64,000 bases of DNA from Aestuariimicrobium kwangyangense DSM 21549 (GTDB taxonomy: Bacteria > Actinomycetota > Actinomycetes > Propionibacteriales > Propionibacteriaceae). Shown here one piece after another: positions 32,614-41,011 of the stretch (position 1 is the stretch's first letter; every line of letters starts with the position of its first letter). Position numbers and translations under genes: made by a program. Where the stretch lies: assembly GCF_000421525.1 (NCBI RefSeq), contig NZ_ATXE01000001.1:372001-436000 (forward strand). The letters run 5' to 3'. The notes under the pieces are model-generated. The model saw only the letters and a list, made by a program, of their open reading frames with translations. It had not been told where the DNA came from and did no database searches.

Positions 32614-34849
32614 GCCCCGAACCCGCACCGCGTCCCCCGCCGGTCGCGGTGCACCCAGGCGCAAGCCTAAGCTCACCTGGAAGCGGGTGGTCGGACGCAT
32701 TGCCGTGGTCACCACGGTCGGCGCCCTCGTGCTGGCGCTGGTGGCGGCGATCGCGGGGTTGATGTTCTACCAGCGCACCACGCTGCCCGACCCCAACAAG
32801 GACTTCAACACCAACACCACGTTCGTGAACTACCGCGACGGCAAGACCCGCATCGGCAGCTTCGCGGTGCAGAACCGCACGAGCATCCCGTACGCGCAGA
32901 TGAGCGACAACATCAAGGACGCTGTGGTCGCGGCCGAGAACCGGACCTTCTGGACCGACCGCGGCATCAGCCCCTCGGGCATCGCGCGCAGCATCGTGCA
33001 GATCATCCGCGGTGGTGAGATCCAGGGCGGCGGTTCGACCATCACCCAGCAGTACATCAAGATCTACTACCTCACCAGCGACCGCACCATGAGCCGCAAG
33101 TTCCGCGAACTGGCGTTGGCGGTGAAGCTGGGCAAGGAGCGCAGCAAGCAGGAGATCCTGCGCGACTACCTCAACACCATCTACTTCGGACGAGGCGCGT
33201 ACGGCATCCAGGCCGCCAGCCGCGCGTACTTCAACATCGACGCCAAGGACCTCAGCCTCGACCAGGCGGCGGTGTTGGCGAGTGTGCTCAACAACCCGAG
33301 CCTGTTCGATCCCAGTGAGGGTCCGAACAACTCCAAGCGCCTGCTCGACCGCTATCGCTACGTACTCGACGGCATGCTCGAGATGGGCAAGATCACCAAG
33401 GCCGAACATGACAAGGCCTACCAGCAGCTGCCCTCCTTCCCCGAGGTGCCGCTGAACACGCGCTACGGGGGCACCAAGGGCTACCTGCTCACCGCCGTCC
33501 GCAAGGAACTGCTCAACAACGGCTTCACCGATGCCCAGATCTCGGGTGGCGGTCTGAACGTCACCACCACCTTCGACGCCACCATGCAGGCCCAGGCCGT
33601 GAAGGTCGGTCAGGCCTACCGCACCTCGGTCGCGAAGGCGGCGAGCCCGAAGCAGGACCCCGACAAGCTGCACATCGCCATCGCCTCGGTGCAGGTGGGA
33701 ACCGGTGAGGTGTTGGCCATGTATGGCGGCGACGACTACGTGAAGAACTCCCGCAACTGGGCGACGACCGACCGGGCGGCCGCCTCGACCTTCAAGCCGT
33801 ACGCCACGGTGGCCGGGCTGCGGAACGGGTTCTCGCTGCGCTCCCGACTCAACGGCGACACGTTCACCCCCAACGGTGACAGTTCGCCGATCCGCAACGA
33901 GTTCAACCACCAGTACGGGCAGGTGAGCCTGCTGAAGGCCACCGAGGAATCGATCAACACCGCCTTCGTCGACCTCACCGAGCAGATCCCGAACGGGCCG
34001 ACTGCCGTGATCAAGGCCGCGACCGATGCCGGTGTGCCGAAGGGTTCCGGGTGGGACAACAACAACCGCATCGCCCTGGGCACGGCCGAGGTCAGCCCGC
34101 TCGAGCAGGCAGGTGGATACGCCACCTTCGCCAATGACGGCAAGCAGGTCGGCAACCACGTGGTCACGAAGGTGACCGACATCGACGGGAAGACCCTCTA
34201 CGAGAACAAGCCCAAGGCCCAACAGAAGATCGAGGCCGACATCTCGAAGGACGTCACCTATTCACTGCAGTCGGTCGTGAAGCAGGGCACCGGTGGACGA
34301 GTGGCCGACCTCGGCTACGACGTCGCCGGCAAGACGGGCACCTCCGGTGTCGGCACGGCCATCACCTCGGCCTGGTTCGTGGCCTACACCAAGCAGATCT
34401 CGACCTCGGTGATGTTCGTGGCGGGTGACGGCGGCAACGGCGACCTCGACCCGTACAAGCGTCCCGGTGACGGCACCTTCTTCGGCGGCACCTATCCCGC
34501 GATGGTATGGGCCGACTACATGAAGGTGGCGATGAAGGGGCAGAAGAACATCCCCTTCGCCCCGCCGGTCTGGGTGAACAGCGGGTCGAAGAAGGACTCC
34601 ACGGTGAACCCGTCCAGCCCCTCACCGCCCCCCAGTTCGGCCACTCCCTCGGTCAGTACGCCGCCGCCCAGCTCGGCGACCCCGAGTGTGGCCACCTCGT
34701 CGCAGGTGCCCTCGTCCCAGGTGCCGTCACAGCCTGTGCCGTCCGCCCCTGCGCCGAGCCAGCTCCCGACGAGCGTCGCGCCGACTGTGCAGCCCTCGGT
34801 GTCGGTGGCGCCGACTGCGGGGGCCAGTTCCGCGTCCGCCACACCCTGA
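32606..34849 (+). CDS. ponA: Class A penicillin-binding protein (transglycosylase/transpeptidase)
   Basis: The 747-residue protein has a basic N-terminus, one membrane helix (about 30-55), a GT51 domain and a transpeptidase domain. The GT51 catalytic Glu is E111 (AAENRTFW), followed by GGGSTITQQYIKIYY. The transpeptidase has S394-K397 (STFK), S449-N451 (SIN) and K576-G578 (KTG). It polymerises and cross-links peptidoglycan outside the membrane. The last roughly 120 residues are a Ser/Pro/Thr-rich tail of repeats (PPPSSATPSV, SSQVPSSQVP), as in mycobacterial PonA1. The start ATG was chosen because it overlaps the DUF5318 stop and follows GAGGA. Confidence 0.93.
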   Translation: MAEPRTRTASPAGRGAPRRKPKLTWKRVVGRIAVVTTVGALVLALVAAIAGLMFYQRTTLPDPNKDFNTNTTFVNYRDGKTRIGSFAVQNRTSIPYAQMSDNIKDAVVAAENRTFWTDRGISPSGIARSIVQIIRGGEIQGGGSTITQQYIKIYYLTSDRTMSRKFRELALAVKLGKERSKQEILRDYLNTIYFGRGAYGIQAASRAYFNIDAKDLSLDQAAVLASVLNNPSLFDPSEGPNNSKRLLDRYRYVLDGMLEMGKITKAEHDKAYQQLPSFPEVPLNTRYGGTKGYLLTAVRKELLNNGFTDAQISGGGLNVTTTFDATMQAQAVKVGQAYRTSVAKAASPKQDPDKLHIAIASVQVGTGEVLAMYGGDDYVKNSRNWATTDRAAASTFKPYATVAGLRNGFSLRSRLNGDTFTPNGDSSPIRNEFNHQYGQVSLLKATEESINTAFVDLTEQIPNGPTAVIKAATDAGVPKGSGWDNNNRIALGTAEVSPLEQAGGYATFANDGKQVGNHVVTKVTDIDGKTLYENKPKAQQKIEADISKDVTYSLQSVVKQGTGGRVADLGYDVAGKTGTSGVGTAITSAWFVAYTKQISTSVMFVAGDGGNGDLDPYKRPGDGTFFGGTYPAMVWADYMKVAMKGQKNIPFAPPVWVNSGSKKDSTVNPSSPSPPPSSATPSVSTPPPSSATPSVATSSQVPSSQVPSQPVPSAPAPSQLPTSVAPTVQPSVSVAPTAGASSASATP

Positions 34850-34936
34850 ACGCCTTGTCCGGTCGCAGTCGTGGGCGGCACTCCTGCGGCCCGGGCGGTT
34901 TGTCGTCCTCGCACGGTGACATGACACGATTCGTCC

Positions 34937-36205
34937 ATGGCAGACAGGTGGGGTGACGCGGGCCGCCACGGCACCGGCGGTCAGCACCTGTTCAGTCCCA
35001 CACCCGGATGGTTGGTCACCGGGGTCGTCGTGTGGTTGGCCGCCATGGCCCACCAGCGCACCTGCGAGACCCGGGTCGCCGGACAGAACGTCAACGCCCT
35101 GCTGCGGCTGTGCTACTCCGACCTGCCGATCACGTTCCAGAACCAACTCGCCGCCGGGCACTCGCCCTACGCGGGCACCAGTCCCGTAGACCAGCCACCC
35201 CTGGTGGCGCTGGTGATGGTTGTCCTGCGGGCAGTGGTCGGCCTCGTCCACCCCGTGGGGGCGGGGGTCACGGGCCAGCAGGCACTCGACGGCGCCAACC
35301 TGTTCACGATGGTGGCCGCCGTCCTGTTCGGGGCCTGCTTCCTGGTGGTGCTGTTCGCACAACTGGCCATCCGTGGACGGCTGGCCCCGGGACGACGGGC
35401 GAGCGGCTGGGTGCTCGCCGCCCTGTGCCTGACCGCCTTCACCGTCGGCATCGTGAATTGGCAACTGCTCGCAGCCGCCCTGCTGATGGGATCACTCTGG
35501 TCGTGGCACACCCGCCGCTGGATCTCCTCGGGGCTGTTGGCCGGCCTCGCCGTCAGCGCCAGCGGACACCTGCTTGCGTTGATCCCGGTGCTGGCGGTGC
35601 TCTGCCTGCGCGATCTCGACTGGTCCCGCCTGCTGCGCACCGCGGGGGTGGCCAGCCTGGTGACCGTGGTCGTCAACCTGCCTGCCGTGCTGCTGTGGCC
35701 CTCGGGCTGGACGACCTGGGTGACCTCGCAACTGTTGCCTCCGGTCGGCCTCGGTGGCCTGTGGCAGGAGCTGCTGCCCGACGGTCCGGTGCAGGTGGTC
35801 GTGGCCCGGGTGCTGGTGGCCCTCACCGTGCTGGGCATCGTCGCGGTTCTGCTGCTCACCCTGCTCGGCCACCTGACCCCCCGTCCCGAGCAACTGCTGT
35901 TGGTGACCCTGGGTCTGACCTTCACCCTCGCCCCCGGCTACTCACCACAACTTGCGCTGCTGCTCGTGCCGCTGGTGGCGTTGGGCCGACCTGCCGGCTG
36001 GACGGCCGTGCTCGCGGCCAGCGAGGCCCTCTACTGGGCGGCAGTGTTCGCCTTCCTCAACGGGTCGCTCCGGTTCGGGGAGCGCGGCGGCGAGACGCCT
36101 TACGCACTCGCCGTGGTCGTCCGTCTCACGGTGCTGCTGGTCGTGACCCTGTCGGTGCTCGCTGAGACGTGGACCGCACGCCCCGAGCGAGGACCGGCGC
36201 CATGA
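34937..36205 (+). CDS. GT87-type polytopic membrane glycosyltransferase (Rv0051-like)
   Basis: The 422-residue protein has about ten membrane helices and an early extracytoplasmic loop with DLPITFQNQL and HSPYAGTSPVDQPPL. This resembles GT87 polyprenyl-phosphate-mannose-dependent transferases and the Rv0051 protein that follows ponA1 in mycobacteria. Such enzymes use lipid-linked sugars to modify envelope lipoglycans. The catalytic residue cannot be fixed with confidence. It overlaps the next gene by 4 bp (ATGA). The ATG follows CACGAT by 6 nt without a ribosome site, a near match to the leaderless pattern. Confidence 0.7.
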   Translation: MADRWGDAGRHGTGGQHLFSPTPGWLVTGVVVWLAAMAHQRTCETRVAGQNVNALLRLCYSDLPITFQNQLAAGHSPYAGTSPVDQPPLVALVMVVLRAVVGLVHPVGAGVTGQQALDGANLFTMVAAVLFGACFLVVLFAQLAIRGRLAPGRRASGWVLAALCLTAFTVGIVNWQLLAAALLMGSLWSWHTRRWISSGLLAGLAVSASGHLLALIPVLAVLCLRDLDWSRLLRTAGVASLVTVVVNLPAVLLWPSGWTTWVTSQLLPPVGLGGLWQELLPDGPVQVVVARVLVALTVLGIVAVLLLTLLGHLTPRPEQLLLVTLGLTFTLAPGYSPQLALLLVPLVALGRPAGWTAVLAASEALYWAAVFAFLNGSLRFGERGGETPYALAVVVRLTVLLVVTLSVLAETWTARPERGPAP

Positions 36206-37332
36206 GCCGCACCATCAGGCGCGAGGGCGCTCCGGAGCCCTTGTTCTGGCAGGTGTGGGCAGCCTCGCGAGTGTTGTTGGCCGTGGTGCTGATGGTGGTG
36301 ATCGTCCGTGACCGGCGACGGTTCAGCGATGCCCTCGGCAACTGGGACGTGCAGCACTACCTGACCGTGGCCCGCGACGGCTACGCGAACCCGCAGGAGA
36401 TGGCCTTCTTCCCCGGACTTCCCGCCGTGCTGCGACTGGTGGCACAGGTCGGCGTCCCGATGTGGCTCGCGGGTGCCCTGTTCGCGCTGGCCTGTTCTGC
36501 CCTGGCGGCATGGGCGCTCTATCGGATGGGTGGGCTGGTGCCCGCGGCGCTGTGGCTGGTCGCGCCCACGGCCGTGTTCACCGTCGTCGGCTACACCGAG
36601 GCGCCGTTCTGCGCGGCCGCGTTCTGGGCGTGGGAGCGGGCCCGGCGTGGTCACTGGTTCGCGGCCGCGCTGCTCGCGACCGTCGCCTGCAGCTTCCGGG
36701 TCTCGGGACTCTTCCTGGTGGGTGCCTTGGTGGTGCTGGCGCTCGTGGGTGACGGGCCCGAGGGAGGGCGGCGGCGCCGGCCCAGTCGTCAGCCGCTGCA
36801 GGCGTGGTGGATGGTGCTGCCGGCGGCAGCGCTGGTCGCCTTCTCCTGGTACCTGCATTCGCTCACCGGGTCGTGGACGGCATGGTTCGACGCCCAGAAG
36901 GCCGGGTGGGGACGCGGTGTCCACACCCCTCGGGAATCGTTCGAGGCGACGTGGCGAGCCGCCCAGACCGTGGCCTGGCCGGATCGTCCCCGGGTGGCAT
37001 GGGTGTTCCGGGCCGAACTGGTCGCGATGGCCACCGGACTGGCCACCACGCTGGCGTGCCTGGTCAGGAAGCGCTGGGCATCCGCCGCCTATGTGGCCGT
37101 GATGCTGGTCGCCTTCGGTACCTCGGTGTGGTGGATGTCGATCAGCAGGGCGGTTTTGCTGTGGTTCCCTCTCTTCCTGCTCGTCGGCGAGCTGGCGGCC
37201 AGGGCGGATCGGCAACGAGACTTCTGGCGGGGAACCGTGGTCAGGGCCGCTGTCGTCTGCGTCTTCGTGGCCTGCATCATTGCCGACGTGGTCTGGGCCT
37301 GGCTGTACTTCCACGGTGACTGGGCCAGCTGA
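36202..37332 (+). CDS. PIG-V-like mannosyltransferase family membrane protein
   Basis: The 376-residue protein has about nine membrane helices. The N-terminal part carries NWDVQHYLTVARDGY and EMAFFPGLPAVLR, the pattern of bacterial relatives of GPI mannosyltransferase 2 (PIG-V, GT76), where a W-D pair in the first loop is thought to be catalytic. It would transfer mannose from polyprenyl-phosphate-mannose on the outer side of the membrane. It is translationally coupled to the preceding GT87-type gene, which suggests one pathway for lipoglycan or protein mannosylation. The acceptor is unknown. Confidence 0.8.
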   Translation: MSRTIRREGAPEPLFWQVWAASRVLLAVVLMVVIVRDRRRFSDALGNWDVQHYLTVARDGYANPQEMAFFPGLPAVLRLVAQVGVPMWLAGALFALACSALAAWALYRMGGLVPAALWLVAPTAVFTVVGYTEAPFCAAAFWAWERARRGHWFAAALLATVACSFRVSGLFLVGALVVLALVGDGPEGGRRRRPSRQPLQAWWMVLPAAALVAFSWYLHSLTGSWTAWFDAQKAGWGRGVHTPRESFEATWRAAQTVAWPDRPRVAWVFRAELVAMATGLATTLACLVRKRWASAAYVAVMLVAFGTSVWWMSISRAVLLWFPLFLLVGELAARADRQRDFWRGTVVRAAVVCVFVACIIADVVWAWLYFHGDWAS

Positions 37333-37365
37333 TGCCGGGCCAACCGATGACTGGGGAGGGCCTCC

Positions 37366-38463
37366 ATGCCTGATCTCGTGATGCTCGTCGAGCGAACCGG
37401 CCCGGTGCTGGGCTTCCTGCTCGCCCTCACCATCGTCGCCGAGATCGCCGACCGGGCCGGGGTGTTCGACATCGCCGGCCACTGGTGCGCCCGCGCCGCC
37501 CACGGCAGCGTCCTCCGCCTGTGGCTGCTGGTGGTCGCTCTGGCGACCCTGGCCACCATCGTCCTCTCGCTCGACACGACGGCGGTGCTGCTGACCCCGG
37601 TGGTGTTGGCCATCGCCAAGGTCGCCGGTCTCGAGAGGCGCGTGTTCGCCCTGACCACGGTGTGGTTGGCCAACACCGCCTCACTGCTGCTGCCGGTCTC
37701 GAACCTCACCAACCTGTTGGCCCTGCACCACGTGAGCCGGCTGCATCAGCAGGGCGGGCCGACGGGCGGGCCGTCCTACCTGGGGCTGATGTGGCGACCG
37801 GCGATCGCGGCCGTGCTGGCCACGATCGTGGTCACCTGGCTGCTGCACCGTCGCACCCTGCGCGGACGGTTCGAGACCACCGAACCGGCCCACCAGCACG
37901 ATCCCGTGCTGGTGCGGGTCTCGGCGCTGGTGTGCATCGCGCTGGGACCGCTGTTCGTGAGCGGGATCACCCCCGTCATCCCCGCCGCGGTGGCCGCTGT
38001 CGTGTTGCTGGCCGTGCTCGCCTGGCGGGACCGTGAGGGATTCTCGACCCTGCACCTGCCCGGGCTCACCATCCTCGCCGTGGTGGTGCTGTTCGTGCTG
38101 GTCGACATCGCCGGACGAGCCGGGCTCACCGCCCTGCTGCTGCAGGTCGCCGGTCGTGGGTCCGGTGTGGGTGACCTGCTGCGGCTCGCCGCGGTGTCTG
38201 CGGGGCTGGCGAACCTGGGGAACAACCTGCCGAGCTACCTGGCCCTCGAGCCCGTGGCCGGGTCGGCACACCGCATCGCGGCCGTACTGGTCGGGGTCAA
38301 TGCCGGTTCGATCGTCACCCCGTGGGGCTCGGTGGCGACGCTGCTCTGGGCCGGACGGTGCCGCCGCGCCGATGCCCCCGTGAACTGGGGCGTGCACCTG
38401 TGGCAGAGCGCGGTCGTGGCGGTGGCGTGCGTGCTCGCCGCCACCGTGGCCATCGTCCTGTGA
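37366..38463 (+). CDS. ArsB/NhaD/SLC13-type ion permease
   Basis: The 365-residue protein has about ten membrane helices and two repeats with the ion-transporter signatures. The first has LSLDTTAVLLTPVVLAIA, WLANTASLLLPVSNLTNLLA and the second has LANLGNNLPSYLALEP and GVNAGSIVTPWGSVATLLW. It is shorter than ArsB but has both re-entrant hairpin motifs. Arsenite, sodium or dicarboxylates are possible substrates, and no arsR or arsC is beside it. The ATG follows GGGGAGG by 6 nt. It ends the ponA-containing run of plus-strand genes. Confidence 0.78.
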   Translation: MPDLVMLVERTGPVLGFLLALTIVAEIADRAGVFDIAGHWCARAAHGSVLRLWLLVVALATLATIVLSLDTTAVLLTPVVLAIAKVAGLERRVFALTTVWLANTASLLLPVSNLTNLLALHHVSRLHQQGGPTGGPSYLGLMWRPAIAAVLATIVVTWLLHRRTLRGRFETTEPAHQHDPVLVRVSALVCIALGPLFVSGITPVIPAAVAAVVLLAVLAWRDREGFSTLHLPGLTILAVVVLFVLVDIAGRAGLTALLLQVAGRGSGVGDLLRLAAVSAGLANLGNNLPSYLALEPVAGSAHRIAAVLVGVNAGSIVTPWGSVATLLWAGRCRRADAPVNWGVHLWQSAVVAVACVLAATVAIVL

Positions 38464-38513
38464 GCCGCGTGCTGTGAGCTGCGTGCTGTGACCTGCGTGC
38501 TGTGAGCTGCGCC
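38458..38513. repeat. 14-bp tandem repeat, four units
   Basis: The unit CTGTGAGCTGCGTG occurs four times in a row with one to two base changes per unit. It starts inside the last codons of the permease gene and fills most of the gap to the next promoter hexamer. Confidence 0.8.
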
Positions 38514-38528
38514 CGCGGACGCGGGGCA

Positions 38529-38534
38529 TAGGCT
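38529..38534 (+). promoter_or_regulatory. Putative -10 hexamer of the first O-antigen-ligase-like gene
   Basis: TAGGCT ends 7 nt before the GTG at 38542, with no ribosome site between. Confidence 0.45.
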
Positions 38535-38541
38535 CGGGCCC

Positions 38542-39882
38542 GTGGCCGACACCCCTGTTCCCCTCGCCGACCGACTGCGGACGATCGCCAGCTGGGCCGT
38601 CGTGCCGGCGCTGCTCGCGATGCAGCTGTTCGACCTGCGTCGTGCTCTGGTCGGACCCGGATGGATCTGGAGCACCTTCCTGCTCGGATTCACCCTGTCA
38701 TCGGTGCTGCTGGCCGTGCTGGCATGGCCGCGACTGCGGCAGTTCGGCGGAGGAGGCTGGCGGACCCAGCAGCCGGCGCTCACCGTCGTCGTGGCTGGCT
38801 TCACCCTGTTGCTGGGCTACGCGCTGGTGAGCGCCCTGGTCTCGGGAACGCCCTACCCGACTTCACGAACAGCTCCCGATGCGGTACCGCCCGACACGTT
38901 CGCGTTCGCCCCGATGATCTACCGACTGGTGCCGTTGGTGACCGCGTTCGTCACCATGACCACTGCGGTGCTGGCCGTACTCGTGACCGATCCGGTCCGC
39001 CGCCTGCAGCGGCTCTGGTGGGCCGCCGTGGTCGTGGTGGTGAGCTGTTATGCCTTGTGGCCCAGGGGCGTGCTGGTGCACCGATCGTTCCGGATGGCGA
39101 CCGGAATGGCGGGGTCGGCCACCCTTCACCTGGTGCTGCTGCTCGCCTGTGGGGTGCTGCTGGGTGCCGCCGTGTCCGGCCACCGGCGGGTGCTGAGCGC
39201 CATCGGTGCGGGCCTGGCCGCGGTCGGAGTGGTGCTGACCGGATCACGCTCGGGTCTGCTCAGCCTGGCGGTCTTCATCGTGCTTGTGGGGCTGTGGTTC
39301 CTGGGCCGGGTCTCGGCGCGGCTCGTCGTCGCGCTGGCCGTCGGGGGAGTGGTGGCGGCAGGGTTGCTCGTCGCCTTCGTGCCCTACCTGCAGCGACTGC
39401 TCTCCTTCTCCGACGAGGGCCGCTCCGCCAACCTGCACACCTCCCTGCGCATCCTGGGACACGGCTGGCGCCAGTGGGTCTTCGGTGCGGGCTCGGGACG
39501 GGTGTGGCCGTGGTACGCCTTCGATGCCCGCTACTGGATCCAGCCGTGGCGGTCGATGGTCAACAGCTCCCAGGGACGACTGCTGACCAACCCGCACTCG
39601 GTACTGCTGGGAGTGGGCGTCGAACTCGGCCTGGTCGGCCTGGTCCTGCTCGCCCTGGTCCTCGTCCCCCTGGTGATCGTTCTCGTCAGACGCTGGACGA
39701 GGGCCCGTCGCTCCGGGGTGACGGAGGCCTCCGACCTGGCCCTGCTGGCGGTCGTGGCCGGGCTGGTGGCGTTCCTGTTCGACTACTACCTGCTCAAGAA
39801 CTTCGCGGTGTCGTTCTGGTGGTGGTTCGTCGTGGCGGCAGCCCTGACCTCACCGCCCGAGGTCAGCCGCGACGGCTCCTGA
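38542..39882 (+). CDS. O-antigen ligase/polymerase-like membrane protein
   Basis: The 446-residue protein has about eleven membrane helices and one large outer loop before the last third, the layout of Wzy polymerases and WaaL ligases. The segment GSRSGLLSLAVFIVLVGLW and the loop part VFGAGSGRVWPWYAFD, then LLTNPHSVLLGVGVELGLVG, match the Wzy_C domain; the loop histidine of NPHS is typical. It is clearly related to the protein at 47430-48893. It would polymerise or ligate lipid-linked repeat units outside the membrane. It starts with GTG and overlaps the convergent glycosyltransferase gene by 20 bp at its end. Confidence 0.82.
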   Translation: MADTPVPLADRLRTIASWAVVPALLAMQLFDLRRALVGPGWIWSTFLLGFTLSSVLLAVLAWPRLRQFGGGGWRTQQPALTVVVAGFTLLLGYALVSALVSGTPYPTSRTAPDAVPPDTFAFAPMIYRLVPLVTAFVTMTTAVLAVLVTDPVRRLQRLWWAAVVVVVSCYALWPRGVLVHRSFRMATGMAGSATLHLVLLLACGVLLGAAVSGHRRVLSAIGAGLAAVGVVLTGSRSGLLSLAVFIVLVGLWFLGRVSARLVVALAVGGVVAAGLLVAFVPYLQRLLSFSDEGRSANLHTSLRILGHGWRQWVFGAGSGRVWPWYAFDARYWIQPWRSMVNSSQGRLLTNPHSVLLGVGVELGLVGLVLLALVLVPLVIVLVRRWTRARRSGVTEASDLALLAVVAGLVAFLFDYYLLKNFAVSFWWWFVVAAALTSPPEVSRDGS

Positions 39883-40957
39883 GCACCTCGACCACCTGCT
39901 CGGCGCGCTGCAACCACCCGTGCCTCGTCCTCACCTCGAGCACTCGCTGTCTGGCTCGGGCCACCACCTCCGGATCCTCCGAAAGCTCGCGCAGCAGCCT
40001 GGCGAAGTCGTCCGAGCGGTAGGGCTCGGTCCAGCCGATCTGGTTCCGACGCACGAAGTCACCGGCGAGGGAGCCCGCCGAAGCGATCTGTGGCAGCCCG
40101 TTGCCCAGGTACTCATACATCTTCAGCGGTGCCGCGAACCTCCAGTAGGGCTGCGGCTCGGTGGCGGTGACGCCGACGTGCGCCGCGGCGAAGAGGGGGG
40201 CGAGGTTCTCGGCAGAGGCGTGCACCAGGGTCAGGTTGTCGCCCGTGACCGGCCTGTAACGGTCCCGGACCGCCTCCCATTCATTGGCCCGCGTGCACAG
40301 CGTCAGCCGCACCCCAGCGGTCTGGTGCACCGCGCGCAGGAACTCGTCCACCCGGTAGTTGGGCCCCAGCCCACCCACGTAGAACAACTCGAGGCGGTCG
40401 GAGACCGGCACCGGGGGCACCTCGCCGACCTCGTGGCCGGGGGGAAGGGCGGCCACCTCCACGTCGGGCAGCGGGAATTCGTCCGCCATCTCGAGTGAGG
40501 GCAGGAAGAGCACGTCGAGCACGCGGGCGTAGGCGGCCAGGTCGTAGCGGTACATGGCCAGCGCGGCTGCCTTGCGCACCGGATCCATGCCCTGGCCATA
40601 CATCGGGAACCGCCACTGGATGTCGCGGTAGAACAGGCCCACGGGAATCCCGTGACCCCGCAGGAACCTGAAGAAGCTGAAGTCGAGCAGCGGATGGGTG
40701 GGCAGGTGGTGGGGTTCGGTGAGTGCGGTCGGCATGGTCGATGACTCGGAGTAGCACAGGTCGAACCGCTCCCCGGCGTTGACCCGCGCTCGAACCCCAG
40801 CCATCAGCCGCTTGCGCTGGGCGGCGTTGCCCTCGATGACGACCACCTCGCCCAACTGCTGGAAGGCGCGCAGCATGCGGGTCGGACGAACGGCCCCTCC
40901 CTTGGGATTCTCGTGTTCCAGGGGGTAGGGCACGTGGAAGATGACCCGCAGACTCAT
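39863..40957 (-). CDS. GT-B-fold glycosyltransferase
   Basis: The 364-residue protein begins SLRVIFHVPYPLEHENPKGG, a typical nucleotide-free N-domain start. The C-terminal donor-site region FAAPLKMYEYLGNGLPQIAS and TEPYRSDDFARLLRELSEDP is like GT4-type enzymes. No signal peptide is present. Probably it adds a sugar to the lipid-linked repeat unit on the cytoplasmic side. The ATG follows TACGAT by 7 nt. It is divergent from the next glycosyltransferase gene, with only 54 bp between them. Donor and acceptor are unknown. Confidence 0.8.
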   Translation of the reverse strand: MSLRVIFHVPYPLEHENPKGGAVRPTRMLRAFQQLGEVVVIEGNAAQRKRLMAGVRARVNAGERFDLCYSESSTMPTALTEPHHLPTHPLLDFSFFRFLRGHGIPVGLFYRDIQWRFPMYGQGMDPVRKAAALAMYRYDLAAYARVLDVLFLPSLEMADEFPLPDVEVAALPPGHEVGEVPPVPVSDRLELFYVGGLGPNYRVDEFLRAVHQTAGVRLTLCTRANEWEAVRDRYRPVTGDNLTLVHASAENLAPLFAAAHVGVTATEPQPYWRFAAPLKMYEYLGNGLPQIASAGSLAGDFVRRNQIGWTEPYRSDDFARLLRELSEDPEVVARARQRVLEVRTRHGWLQRAEQVVEVLRSRRG

Positions 40958-40964
40958 GCCTGAG

Positions 40965-40970
40965 ATCGTA
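40965..40970 (-). promoter_or_regulatory. Putative -10 hexamer of the minus-strand glycosyltransferase gene
   Basis: On the minus strand TACGAT ends 7 nt before the ATG at 40957. It faces the TACGCT of the divergent gene, and the two hexamers are 28 bp apart. Confidence 0.45.
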
Positions 40971-40998
40971 GCGAGCGGCCACCCGGCGGCCCCGGCCC

Positions 40999-41004
40999 TA
41001 CGCT
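40999..41004 (+). promoter_or_regulatory. Putative -10 hexamer of the first tandem GT4 gene
   Basis: TACGCT ends 7 nt before the GTG at 41012. The G-run between is directly next to the start codon. Confidence 0.45.
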
Positions 41005-41011
41005 GGGGGGC

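Noticed and set aside
34727-36146. Several overlapping frames opposite the GT87-type gene
   Set aside because: All are antisense shadows with no domain or start signal.
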